Origin: Fonsecaea monophora
Lineage: Eukaryota > Ascomycota > Eurotiomycetes > Chaetothyriales > Herpotrichiellaceae
NCBI RefSeq assembly: GCF_001642475.1
Contig: NW_019174101.1
Coordinates: 1 to 46,817 of the forward strand
Direction: 5' to 3'
Length of the DNA: 46,817 nt
The position numbers and the translations under genes were made by a program. The notes beneath the pieces were generated by a model. That model saw only the letters and a list, made by a program, of their open reading frames with translations. It ran no database searches and was not told the DNA's origin. Shown here in pieces: positions 1 to 10,611 of the stretch. Position 1 is the first letter of the stretch. Each line of letters opens with the position of its first letter.

Positions 1-1051
1 GTCGAGAGTCATCGGTGATTGTCACCCGGCTCTAATGTCCCGATATCGGATTCTTGGCGTGCATGACTCACACGTGTCCGAGAGCTGAGGGTCTCTAGAA
101 CTGGGCCAGCTGGGCCTCGATAAGAACACAAGAATGAGACAAGACAAAAGGAAAGGAGCACGAGAAGTTGTGCATTCTCTCACGAGTAATGTGGCGTGAG
201 GGTCTGGAAGTATCACCGACTTCAAGAAAGAGGTACAATTCAGAAGGCATGACTACAGGGCGAGGGGATGGATTTCATATGCCCTCGTCGTATGGTGTGG
301 AGGAAAGGAGGGGAGCACGGTTTAGACAGTGTAAAAGAAGAAAAGGAGACACATGGTCCCGAAGCATACGCAGACTATCAGCTCACAAAGAGCTCAGGAG
401 ACACACAGACAAGCCACTAGAAAAATTGCAGAGTCCTATCAGATCAAAGACAAAATAAATTTCAATTGCGCGAGCTATACAATTGACAAAGGTAGGTTAG
501 GTAGGAGGGTAGGTCGCAATGACATGGTTCCTCGAGTATCGTCTGAACCGCTCTGAACCCCTGATGGGCCCTCGGGCGGAGATTTGATACCAAGATGCGT
601 AGTAGTGATGTGGTTGTTGTTTCCTGTTACCTTCAATCATGTAGAACAGGTGCTTTTTAGTCCCTTGGCTTCGGCTGATGTCGGCCTTGTATAGTTGGCA
701 TTGCGCAAATGTCTGGAACACTCGGGTTCCGCCAGACCTTCACTGAGCCAAGATGCCAGAAGTTGCTGGTCTACGGTGGTGTCTTGTTGACGGTTTGCTG
801 GCTGTAGCGGATGGAAATGAAACCCGCGCAGAGCCCGGGGTATTGTCCATCGCCATCTCCTCAGAAGCACAGTCACGTACGGCGCAGCGCTGTGTCTCAG
901 ATCGTGTATACGACCAAGACAGCAAAGGCAGCCATGATAACAGGATGCTCCCTTGGAGAGGACACAGCCACGAAACACCAGACCGTTGTACTCGACACAG
1001 TGTTTGTCACCAGATATGTGCACAGGTCTGTAACTCTCCTCATCGTCCGCC
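1..1051. other. Intergenic, 3' side of the cyclin gene
   Basis: No gene is supported here. Several short frames are open on both strands, but the longer ones lack an ATG start or have unlikely composition. The right part should hold the 3' untranslated region of the cyclin gene, which is read leftwards. A composite TGACTCA/CACGTG motif lies near the left edge and may belong to a gene outside the window. Confidence 0.5.
64..76. promoter_or_regulatory. Abutting AP-1/Gcn4-type and E-box motifs
   Basis: The bases read TGACTCA directly followed by CACGTG, so two palindromic or near-palindromic factor sites touch without a spacer. TGACTCA is the classical Gcn4/CpcA (bZIP) site and CACGTG is the bHLH E-box. 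No gene start lies within 900 bases to the right, so any target would be off the left edge. A chance occurrence is possible. Confidence 0.3.
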
Positions 1052-3610
1052 TCAAGATGCCGTGATGCCTTCGGTAAGGAAACGAAATGACAGGTCGGGG
1101 GTGGAAGAAGAGTGTTGCATAGAGCAATGACGTTTCGTACCTGTAGCATTGGAGACGGCCCGCCGCGACTCCGTCAGAAGATTGGACGGATGTTGCAATG
1201 ATGTGGGTGTGACACAGGAGTACAGTGGTAGAGTGTCTTCGACCACATCCATATGTGTCTGACTCTGCGACAGTATACTCCTAACTTGGGCATGGAGGTC
1301 TGAATCGATCTTGGAGAGAGTCCTTTTATGCCCTCGGGGGTGTCCATGGCTCTGAAGCACCGCACTATCAGCTTTCCCAGCGAGCCGCCGCGGTGTCGGG
1401 GTGACACTCTGGCTTGGTGATTCTGTTAGAGCTGACAACGACATTAATCCATGAATGGCAGCCACTTCGGAACTGGTAGGAATGTTTGGTTGTTGAGGTT
1501 GAGGTTCCTCCGTACAGCTTTGCTGATAGGAGGTGGTCTCCGTCAAAAGACAATCTATCGAGGCGGGTTTGCATTGTCTTTCTGACGACGAACGGACTTG
1601 AGATAGTGGAGAGCTCACGCCAGTCCACACCTTTCTCCGTAGCGGTGGGATGCTAGGTGCCCAGGACGACCACGAAGAGTTGGATGAAATCGATGATGAT
1701 CTAGATCGGGACGTCACAGTCGTAGACTCTGAAGAGATCGACGCTGGCGACGCCATGACTGGGGTGGCTGACCTACTGGGAAGTTCCTGGATTGTCTCGG
1801 CGGGACGCAAAAGGCACTTCACAGATGGTAAGACAAAGCTCTGAGGTCGAGGAGGCGGGCAGCGTTCCAGGTTCGCATTCATGAGGCACTGCTTCCGCAT
1901 GCTTCGCAGCGCATCGACCGATGCGGAGCAGCGAAGCGAAGGCCGGCTACAATTTCGCTCCCATGCATACTGGTCTGGAATGCGAGGAGTAGTTTGCGGA
2001 GTTGGAAGGTTTTCAAGGTGTGGACGACTGGGCAATGCGACACTTTTGGCTGGACTCATCTGGATGGGAGTCTGAGAAGACGGGCTAGGCTGGACCTTGG
2101 CCGATTCGGGGGCGCGAGTTTTCAAGGCTTCGCTGAAATTCAGATCAAAGCCATGAGTGACAGCATCCGCCCCTGAACTTGCACTATCAGGTCGTCTGTT
2201 GACTTTCTTGCTCAGATGCGCGAGCGATGCAACGACATCCATCTTGTCACTCGGTAGATTAGTCCTCAAGAACTCATCCACATGTGACGTGTCTTTGACG
2301 ATGCTTGGCTCGATTTTTCGGAGCAGGGCTGACCACCACGCCTCCGAGAAGGCAAGGTCGTCGTTGTTCTCATCTAAGCCCACTTGCGAGATCATAGCGG
2401 CCAAGGAGGCGTTCGCATGACCACCAGGAGGGCCGAAGTTTGTGTTGAAAGTGCCTGTCCGGCACGCGGGTCCTTCGCTTGACAATTTGCTCAAGATCAA
2501 AACAACCTTGCTCCAATTGTCAAAGGCCTCTTTCGGGACATGCAGGTCGTAGTTGATCTGTGCGAGATACTCTCTTTCGTTCTCGTTGATCTCACTGCTG
2601 CGTAGGCCAGATATCTTGCTCCAGGCGCGTGCCGAGTAATTGCGATCTTGCAAATACTTGGAAGCCAACATGAGTGCCGACAAAAACATGCGGCGCCCAC
2701 ACTGCATCGCACGACATTGAGATCTCTCAAACGGCTCGCCTCTACAACCAGTCTTGGACGGCCCTTGGGGCATCCTGGATTTTAGTAGTATCAGGTAGTA
2801 CAACGCCACTTGCAAAGTCGAGTAACTTGTCTTGGACCGTCTAAGAGTTTCTTTGATAAAGGTGTCGAGACGTAGAACACCAGCCCCATTGAAGCAATCC
2901 GACATCATAGGAGGTCGGTCAGACAGGGGCCATATGGCGGTGATTAGTCTCTTTGCAAAGATGATCAGAAGAGACACGAATTGCTCCGTGACGTCGGTGT
3001 CCCTCTTCAACTTCGGGGGGCATTGTCTCCTGAAAGAGCAGGCATTTCTCCGAGCACTCCAGTGTTGCGCGTCCGGATCAGTGCTGGCTTCATTACCTCG
3101 GGATCGTAGGCATGTTTGGCCAGGTTGTTGGAGATGGCTTGAGACTCGAGCCTTGAGGCTGCGGTAGGCATACCCAAGGGAACAGCTACTACCAGGGGCA
3201 GCATGATCATTGGCTTGTAGTCCTCTGAGCAGCTGCTCGGGAGGTTCAAGTGCACTGTTTGAGAGCACCTTCTTGAGAGGTGGGAGAGGCTCCTTGCCGT
3301 CCTCATCCTGGAAGATGTCACCAGGATCTGTTGTTGATGTCCACGAGGTCTGAGACGATGACTCGGAAGAGTACGACTCGTGGGCCGAATCGCTCACACT
3401 GACATCATCCTCAATAGAAGCGATGCTAGTTTGGTCGAGGTCCGGTTTGAGGCTGTAGCTATTGAAGGCCCACCGTTCGTGGGAATGTCGAAAATTGTCG
3501 AATCGCCCTGGCTCTTCCCTCGATACCGGGGAGAGCCATCTTTCGACGGAGTCTTGTACATTTTGAGGGGGATGGGAATTGGAGAAGGCTGCAACCTCTT
3601 TAAAGCCCAT
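1052..3610 (-). CDS. Pho85-type cyclin, PCL5-like
   Basis: Intronless gene of 852 codons. The cyclin fold lies at about residues 204-371. It shows the family block 'MFLSALMLASKYLQDRNYSA' followed by 'RAWSKISGL', then INENEREYL and the NYDLHVP segment, as in fungal Pcl5-type partners of the CDK Pho85. Flanking regions are Ser/Pro/Arg-rich and probably disordered. The basic-Cys C-terminal area (TGTKRHC) resembles what I recall of other filamentous relatives. Yeast Pcl5 directs Pho85 to phosphorylate Gcn4 and so triggers its degradation; the same role here is inferred. The frame is open for 39 more codons upstream but contains no ATG. The ATG at 3610 has A at -3 and is the first in-frame one, unless a 5' exon exists. 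TGA(C/G)TCA motifs upstream fit Gcn4/CpcA control. Confidence 0.85.
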   Translation of the reverse strand: MGFKEVAAFSNSHPPQNVQDSVERWLSPVSREEPGRFDNFRHSHERWAFNSYSLKPDLDQTSIASIEDDVSVSDSAHESYSSESSSQTSWTSTTDPGDIFQDEDGKEPLPPLKKVLSNSALEPPEQLLRGLQANDHAAPGSSCSLGYAYRSLKARVSSHLQQPGQTCLRSRGNEASTDPDAQHWSARRNACSFRRQCPPKLKRDTDVTEQFVSLLIIFAKRLITAIWPLSDRPPMMSDCFNGAGVLRLDTFIKETLRRSKTSYSTLQVALYYLILLKSRMPQGPSKTGCRGEPFERSQCRAMQCGRRMFLSALMLASKYLQDRNYSARAWSKISGLRSSEINENEREYLAQINYDLHVPKEAFDNWSKVVLILSKLSSEGPACRTGTFNTNFGPPGGHANASLAAMISQVGLDENNDDLAFSEAWWSALLRKIEPSIVKDTSHVDEFLRTNLPSDKMDVVASLAHLSKKVNRRPDSASSGADAVTHGFDLNFSEALKTRAPESAKVQPSPSSQTPIQMSPAKSVALPSRPHLENLPTPQTTPRIPDQYAWERNCSRPSLRCSASVDALRSMRKQCLMNANLERCPPPRPQSFVLPSVKCLLRPAETIQELPSRSATPVMASPASISSESTTVTSRSRSSSISSNSSWSSWAPSIPPLRRKVWTGVSSPLSQVRSSSERQCKPASIDCLLTETTSYQQSCTEEPQPQQPNIPTSSEVAAIHGLMSLSALTESPSQSVTPTPRRLAGKADSAVLQSHGHPRGHKRTLSKIDSDLHAQVRSILSQSQTHMDVVEDTLPLYSCVTPTSLQHPSNLLTESRRAVSNATGTKRHCSMQHSSSTPDLSFRFLTEGITAS

Positions 3611-4439
3611 CTTCTGGAGATGAGCAGGGCCCGACTTATCCTCCGATGTCGAAGAACAGGTGTCGCCACGCCGAGGTGGTCGCAATACTTCAATAACGAA
3701 AATCCAAAGTGATGGAAGAAGAACCAATTAGAAGAACCTGTTGCGCGTGAGCGTGAGCATGCCGCGCTTGTTTTGAGATGCGCTGATTCTTACCAAAGAA
3801 CGGGCGGCGAACCCACCACGAGTCAGAGCACTGAATACTGTTTTGTTTGGCAAGATGGCTTGATCACGACAAGCACGAGATCGATGCGCCCTCGAGAGTT
3901 AAGCCTAGGCCAACTCAACGAAGGAAGTCTCGAGGTACAAATGCTCGTCCGTCTCAAAACGATCTTGGTGTGGCTTTACCAAAACAATTCGTGACTCTGG
4001 CGGTGGGCTTCGGCGTGCGGATGGGTCTTCTTGGATATATGACAGCGACCAAGAAATCATGGCTAATGACCAATGTTTTCTTTTTATGACTCTGGTTGAG
4101 TGGAGAGTTGCGGGAGACGTATGTTAGGGCGTGTGACCGAAAGACTCTTTCAATTCCAACACCCAGGCGGCCAGGTTAGGCTCAGATTGCAGTGAGAGAA
4201 AGGTGACTGGAGGTAGATCTGGTGGATCTGGAGATGATGCGTTGGCGATTAAGGGATATAGGTGAATTAGGAGGGAGTGAATGCGAGACTCGGGTTCGCA
4301 CTGGGAGTCGACAGTGGTGAGGGCAGGAGATGCTCCGGACGAGATTCAGCCTGCGTCTCTGGGTATCTGTGTCCTCGGCGGTCGTGGCAAATATGAAATG
4401 GTCCTAAATATACAGTGTCTAGAGGCAGACATTGTCCCG

Positions 4440-4446
4440 TGAGTCA
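4440..4446. promoter_or_regulatory. Gcn4/CpcA-type site TGAGTCA
   Basis: Perfect TGAGTCA, the closest of four such sites upstream of the PCL5-like cyclin, about 830 bases from its ATG. In baker's yeast PCL5 is a Gcn4 target, so a bZIP site here fits the gene. Binding is inferred from the motif only. Confidence 0.45.
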
Positions 4447-4829
4447 GTTGTGTGATTTGGACAGAAAATCAGGTTTCGATTGTGAGTCTTTCTGCTTCGT
4501 GGCGAAAGGCGAGACGCTTTTCGCGGCCAGGAGTGTTGGACGGGCTTACAGAGGAAATCGAGTGCGGCGGGTTGGCGAAAACCTGCGTCTTTATAACCAG
4601 GAGGTGTGCTTGGGGGATTCAGATGCGAACAAAGTATAACGAGCAGCCAGTGCTGCGATCCATGGTCTGCTTCATCTTGTCTCTGGTAGAGTAAGTCCTC
4701 ATGCCGGGCCGCTGGCGGTGGTTTGGAGGATATAAGGGCCTGGGGGTGCCACCCTCGCCACTTTGGCTCTGCATACAGTGGCTGCACTGCTCGCCCGCCG
4801 CTGAACCGCGCCCTCAGATCATCAGCCGA

Positions 4830-4836
4830 TGACTCA
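4830..4836. promoter_or_regulatory. Gcn4/CpcA-type site TGACTCA
   Basis: Second perfect site upstream of the cyclin, about 1.2 kb from its ATG and 390 bases from the nearest one. The spacing is compatible with a fungal promoter. Binding is not demonstrated. Confidence 0.4.
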
Positions 4837-5839
4837 AATTGAACCTGAGACCCTAGCGACACCCACCCCCCAAACCACCACGACCACCCACCCACTGTCT
4901 GGACCAGGCACGAAAGAAGAACTCTTGATGTTCTGCTCGTCTTTGATCCCAGCCTATGGAATTACTGCCTGTTCCTACGGGGCAGAGAATCTACAAACAA
5001 ATTGCCCGTTGTCCGTGGCCTGTCTTGGGCAGTTTCGAGATTTGCTAATGTTTTGCCGCCCATAGTCAGGGTTCCCAGGACCACCCGTAGACACTCATTG
5101 AGAGGGCGATAGGCGGCGCTCAGTCGGGCTACCTGGGCCATACTGCACAAGGCGTCGATGATGTGCTTCTCCAGCCCAAGCACGGAGACCGGAGTATTTG
5201 GTCAGTATTCGGTACAAGTACAAACCCTGCGCAGGCTCGTGCATCCCCCTTTGTGCAATCAAGAGCCCAGGCGACAGACCAATAGCCAATGAGCCTCGCG
5301 GGGATTTTTGCCAGAGCGAAGATTATATCAGATTCTGTTAGTCATGTCCGCTAATAGATTGCTTTACATCAATCAGGTCCGTCTGTGGGTGCTCCATTCC
5401 ATCATACACGGTTCCTTCCACGGCACTCCGGGTCAAACTCCTGCTCCAAGTCCCACGAGCACCTCGAGCACCTCGTACACCCTGAGTTTTCGCTACATCT
5501 GGAAGAACAATGTCCGCCAGCCACCAGGTCACCAAGGTGTTGGCCGCATGTGTAACTCTAGTAAACCTGTGCACCTCCCAATACGTCAAAGACGGAGCAA
5601 GAAAAGCACGACCAAGCTAAGGACAGCTAATCTCTGTCTTACAATGCTACAACTCTCCAATCGGGCCAGCCAACACCCCGCGTGGTAGTGAATCATCGCC
5701 AGCCTGATTCGCCCCAAAGCGAAGGGCCAGTTGGCGCTGCGACCACTCACCAGGTGGTGGGTGGGTGGCCGGCACTCTGACCGAAGGATAACGGAGGGTG
5801 CAAACTGCGGAAGGTGGAAGGAAACTGTAGAAAAGAGCG

Positions 5840-5846
5840 TGACTCA
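5840..5846. promoter_or_regulatory. Gcn4/CpcA-type site TGACTCA
   Basis: Third perfect site in the same gene-free region, 2.2 kb from the cyclin ATG. It is far for a fungal promoter and may be incidental. Confidence 0.25.
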
Positions 5847-7381
5847 AAACTTGATTCAGTTGGGCGGCAAACCGCCACTTTGCCTCCTTCAGGCCCCTTT
5901 CCGCTACTCTCCCTCTTCCACCCAGGATCCGGGCTTGGAGGGGCGACGGATTCCACTGTTTTCCCGAGGAACAACAGGAGCCTTCAGGTTGCAGAGTCAC
6001 GATGAAACTCACGTCTTTCAAAAATGAATTCAGCCTCACCTTTAGCTTCTATCATCAACTTATCTATTACCTGATGGACGAGGTATGTACGGCCAGGTTG
6101 GGGGCTGGGTTTCGATTCTGCTTGAGGCTGCCTTGTCTTTGCGAGTGGCTGAGGGACGGGCGGGAATACAAGCAGCGCGACCCATTTTTTTTCAAATATC
6201 ATCCTTGCCAGTTTGGGGCTGCCTAAACTGCCTCTTGGCGAGTGCCCAGATCGCAGATCAGAGCGTTCCTCAATTTTCCGAGATGGCACAACATGGCGCA
6301 CCCACAGTTGGCCACCCAAACAGGCAGAAGCACTCCTGCCGACCCGATGAATACTACTCAACAGAAGAGACTGGCGAACAGAGTCATGACATTATTGGGA
6401 CGGACACTCGATTCGTAGATGGGCTCGCCGTCGCTTTGGCCAGAAGGTATGTTTTGTACCGAGTTCTGTGTCCAAGTAACCATATTACAAGTATTTGGCC
6501 CTCAACCTTCGCCAGAGTTGTGCAATCTGCACAAAATTCGTCCGACTTGTGAGTAACGACGCGAAAACCCCAATGAATATGTCTGCATTTGTCATCATAT
6601 AGACTTCATATCACAGCAGCCGGTCGTCGATAACGGGATGCGACATCGAACACTGGCAATGCCCAATCTCACAACTTGCCGCCCCGCGGCCTGGCATCAT
6701 GGGCCACCACTCTAACAACGGGATGGTGTTAGAATGCCGTTCGATGCCGCCAGTTCAGACCCAGCATCCACTGCCGAGGGGAGGGGAAAGATATGGTTGA
6801 GACGTTGCTTTCGATACCTAACCCTTGCTGGCCGTTGGCTGCTGCCTGGACGAGAGCACCATGTCATCGGATGCGAGAATGAGTGCCTGAGATCCGCTTC
6901 GTAGCATCGCTCGACTCATCCGAATACGGATCTCCAACGCATCTGTGAGAGAGTCACGCCCGACCACAGATTTTCTAGAAGCTGACGCGGAGAGCCGGTG
7001 GGTAACACTCCACCAGCAGCGTCGAGGTAAGACCGGTCCTCAGCGGAAATGGAAATATCAAAGCGTCAGGGCAGTGTTTGTGTTGATCATGATCACATTT
7101 CCATTGCCCTCAAGCAAGCACGGACCTTAGTTGGCCACGAAATCTGGTCAAAGGTTTAGTAAGCCAACGCGATAGAGCAATGAAACAGCTTGACCTCGCC
7201 ATCTAGGAACGCGGGCGCGGGGAGGAGTGGTTCAGGACTTTCTCACTTGCGTATCATCCATGTTGCGAAAATCAAAAGGCACATGATCTGCAAGGTTGGG
7301 AGAAAAAAGGATTGAGTGCTGCCTAACCCATCTAGGTCACGTGTCGTCGAGCAGAGTGGCAGACCAACCACAGTGGGATTT

Positions 7382-7388
7382 TGAGTCA
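7382..7388. promoter_or_regulatory. Gcn4/CpcA-type site TGAGTCA
   Basis: Fourth perfect site in the region. It lies 3.8 kb from the cyclin start and 1.6 kb beyond the 3' end of GNA1, so no target gene is obvious. Confidence 0.18.
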
Positions 7389-7764
7389 TACTCGTTGGTC
7401 GTACCTTCCCGCGCAGGCGTCGAGGGCCAAGGGATTCTCATGCCTGGTCTTGCCTGTTGTCGAGTTACGGGATCAGGAAGCGATACGCTGTCAGAGGTTC
7501 GTCTGCCTGTTCATGTTGCCCCCTTTGCGAAGATTGCAGGACTGCGCAACTCGGTGCGAGCCGAATGCTGCAGCGAGCAAGACTTGTGAACGCAGAGGCA
7601 GCGTATGCGAGTAGTTGTAGCAAGACCTTGAGTCCCCAGAACGGAGGTCGGTAGTTCTCGAGGAATGTGTATGTGTACTCTGGGAGTACTCTGTGGGTGC
7701 AGAACTTGTCTCTCTGAGTCTGTACCATCTGCGATAGATTTGGTGCTGGTACGCAGGTCAGGAC

Positions 7765-7825
7765 GTAGGTAGCTGTGTATGCCCTATCTACCTATCTACT
7801 TGGTGTACCTATGTATGTAGGTAGC
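7765..7825. repeat. TACCTA/TAGGTA-rich patch
   Basis: The 60 bases contain repeated GTAGGTAG, CTACCTATCTAC and TACCTATG units on both strands, so the patch can fold on itself. Scattered TACCTAGGTA-like palindromes are common in intergenic DNA of filamentous ascomycetes. A similar patch lies near 20.0 kb. Confidence 0.5.
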
Positions 7826-8216
7826 CCGATGGTGCCCATACATGCATGTGTCTACCTATGGTCCCTCCCCCTCCTTCTCCTCCTTCCGCGGTTCGATACC
7901 TAGGCAGTGCAGATATCAAGTTCACCTCGTTGCAGACAAGTAGATCAGCCATCCGTCCAGCCAAGGTCTCGAACGCGGCGTTGAAAAGACTCGATCGACC
8001 TGGGCTGGTCCCCATGTTCTCGTGCATGACTTGGCTGCCCAGTGCGAGATCAATATCAATCATTCAAGGATTAAATGAACCCTTCCTTCCTTACTTTTTT
8101 CCCTTTCCTCGCACGTCATCGAGGACCAAGTACCACGAACCACGGAGAGGAAATAAACAAAGAGATAAAGAGGAGGGTGTGGAAGGAATGAAAAACCAGA
8201 CAAGATCTCTCTCGCG

Positions 8217-8259
8217 TGAGAGAAGGAGAAGGGGGAGGGAGGGAGAGAGAAAGAGAGAC
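8217..8259. repeat. Purine-rich tract
   Basis: An uninterrupted run of A and G, with GA repeats and a GGGGGAGGGAGGG core, beyond the 3' end of GNA1. On the GNA1 strand it is a pyrimidine tract. It is simple-sequence DNA with no clear function. Confidence 0.6.
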
Positions 8260-8987
8260 AAACACCCATCCTACTCGGTAGATATCCAAGGGTAAGGAGG
8301 AACGGAGAAAGAAAAAAAGTGACAATGGTAAGGTAGTGGGAATAGGTCCATAGATACTTGTGTACCCAAGTGCCACCTAGCCGACCCTTGCAAGATCTGT
8401 CCTTTGTGGTTTTCCACGCTTGCTTTCAAATCGAATGAAATCCCACATCCCCTCCACGCCTCAAAAGGGGGTTCGTGTGCGCCCATCTCAGTCTCTGAAC
8501 GCTTAGCGTCCTCCTCGCCCCAGGACGAGAACGCGTCTCAGAGAAAAGAAAAGAAATCCTGAAAAAGTCCAAGGATAACCATCTCAAAGGACGCGCCGCG
8601 TGCCAGTCCGTGCTTCTCTCTTTCCCTTTCCCTGTTGCATGGGCGTGTATGTGTCTGCGAAGGACACCGGCTTCATCTCCCATCTTTTCAACCTTCCCTC
8701 CCACGGTTCTCAGTCGCTGATGGCTCCAACCCAGCTCTTGTTGATTGTGTTTTTGTCTATCCCGCCTGATCGCTTTATCGCGGACATGAACTCGCTTTCC
8801 TTGGTGGACTCTCATAGCAGTCTAAAACAACTTTTCGGCTTCAGCCTTGCGGTGGTGAGCGTGTCGCCATCTGCTCCCCTTCACAAACCCAACCACAGCT
8901 CCAAGCTCGGACCCATTCTTGTAAGAAACGCCCTCATAATAAACATCCCAACCTTCCTCGGCCTTACTCGGGACATCAAATCGCCTC

Positions 8988-9946
8988 TCACGACCTCTCG
9001 TAACTCGTCTTGGGGCCCTGTTCGTAATAATGTGCCATCTCCAGCCCGGCCCTCTTAAACCCGCATTTGACATAGAACCCTTCGTTCGCCTCACTGCAAT
9101 CCAAGATACTCTTGTAACAGCCCACTCTTTCAGCGACCGCGTCCAGTGCCTGAATGATCCTCAATCCCAGCTTCTTACCCTGTTGGTTCTTTGCCACCGC
9201 AATGTCCTCGATATGGCCCACGAGGCCCATGTTGTGGATGAACTTGCGCTCCACAATCACAGCACCGGTGCCCACGACGGTCGACGTCTCGTCACAGATG
9301 ACCAGGATGTAGTAGGTGTCGTTGCGCGAGGAGATGAAGTCATACCGGGCATTGAACTCGGCCAGGGTGGGTTCGCCCACTGTGGTGAGAACGCGGAGTG
9401 TAGGGAGGAAACCTATAGGCCCGAGGAAAATATGATTAGAATCAGTGCTGCCAGAGCGAAGGGCAAGAAAGCTAGGGGGAGAAACGGGACAATGGAATAT
9501 CTAGAAAGAGACATACCTCCATAGTAATCGCTTCGTCGCAGAGGGCGAATCGAGTAGCCCTCAGGCAGTTGCGACATGACTTGTTCAGAAATAAGGGACT
9601 GGGAAAACAGTGGCGGGTCGTCTTCGTCCCTCAGGTTGGCCGGTTTGCCATTTTGAACCAGTCCATCAACTGCGGTCGATGCAGGCACTGAGGTAGTCAC
9701 GGGGACCGGCGTGGGTGTAGTACCGTTTGTATGTGTGGCAATTCCCGCAATCCTGTTCACAACCCCGTTGACAGTCGCGGTCGGCGTAGGCACAGGCTCT
9801 GTCTCTGTAGACGCATTGGTAGTCACTGGAGCTTGAACGAGTGACACTTGTGTGGCTGCTTCTTTGGAGATGGGAGTAGAGCCCTCGGTCACTGAGTTTG
9901 ACGTCGACAGAAGTGTCGCTTCGGTAGGTGTCTGTAGGTCGGCCAT
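8988..9946 (-). CDS. GNA1: Glucosamine-6-phosphate N-acetyltransferase
   Basis: Acetylates glucosamine 6-phosphate with acetyl-CoA in the cytosol, on the way to UDP-GlcNAc, chitin, N-glycans and GPI anchors. Exon 1 runs 9946-9517, the intron 9516-9413 (GTATGT...TATAG, 104 bases), exon 2 9412-8988; the joined frame is 284 residues. The GNAT core is residues about 124-284: PEGYSIRPL start, LRVLTTVGEPT, then GHIEDIAVAKNQQGKKLG (acetyl-CoA loop) and CSEANEGFYVKCGF. The C-terminal half matches Gna1 closely. Odd: about 110 Thr/Ser/Pro-rich residues precede the enzyme, whereas typical Gna1 is only about 150-190 residues. The ATG has G at -3 and is the first in frame. Without splicing, the frame ends inside the intron. 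Confidence 0.93.
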
Positions 9947-10611
9947 TACTTCTTTATTGGCCGGGTATTGTGTAATTTCTTTTTCTCTTTTCTCCAGATG
10001 TAAGCGATCTAGTCCGCAGGTGCCGATAGGACGGTATCGGTTGCAGGAGACACAATGGAGAACAAAGAGGACAAGACGGTGAAGTTCTAACTCGACTATG
10101 GGGATTTCGACAGAGTGGAGGTCAAATGGGTCTGTTCAGATAGTGTGGTGCTGCTTGTCTTGGTGTTTGTTTATCTGCGTCGCCGGAGTGAGGGCGCAGG
10201 GGGCGGGGAGTAGATTTTTTTGCTTGATAAGGGAGCGTGTCAATGGGTAATTGAGAAGAGATGGTCGTTGTTAGTAGAGGAAATTCAAAGCTCTTCGAGT
10301 GCAGGAGTTAGTTGAAGCAAACCTGGCTTCACCAATATAATATTTTCAGCCCCTTGCTGGTGTCAGCCGCAGCCGTCAGATCAGCTCTGCGGCAATACCT
10401 CGACGTTCCAGCCGCTGAAACATTCTTGCATTGAGATTTGGGGTTCAGCCTCGGCCGTGTTGCCCAAAAAGCCAAATCTCCAGGGGTTTTTGGCACATGG
10501 AGCTATAAATATATCCAGCCAACAGCCTTATCAATCACCACCCCCCATTTGCCCCTTTACCCTCTCCAGACTTTATTTGCGTCTTTCTCTATCCATTTAC
10601 CCTGTATTGTT
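9947..10611. other. GNA1 promoter and phosphatase 3' region
   Basis: This 665-base gap lies between the GNA1 start (read leftwards) and the stop of the phosphatase gene. It should hold the GNA1 promoter and leader plus the phosphatase 3' end. An AT-rich TATAAATATAT stretch occurs near 10504. I see no coding sequence. Confidence 0.5.

Larger units (their letters stand above)
3611..8987. other. 5.4 kb intergenic region upstream of the cyclin
   Basis: No gene is supported. Open frames of up to about 158 codons occur on both strands, but they overlap each other, mostly start with GTG or TTG, and show no recognisable domain. The left part must be the promoter and leader of the cyclin gene, read leftwards. 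The right end holds the 3' region of GNA1. Notable contents are four TGA(C/G)TCA sites, a TACCTA-rich patch near 7.8 kb and a purine-rich tract near 8.2 kb. Confidence 0.55.

Noticed and set aside
4419..6552. Overlapping frames of 125-158 codons upstream of the cyclin
   Set aside because: Frames on both strands overlap each other, composition is odd, and no domain or splice-supported continuation was found.
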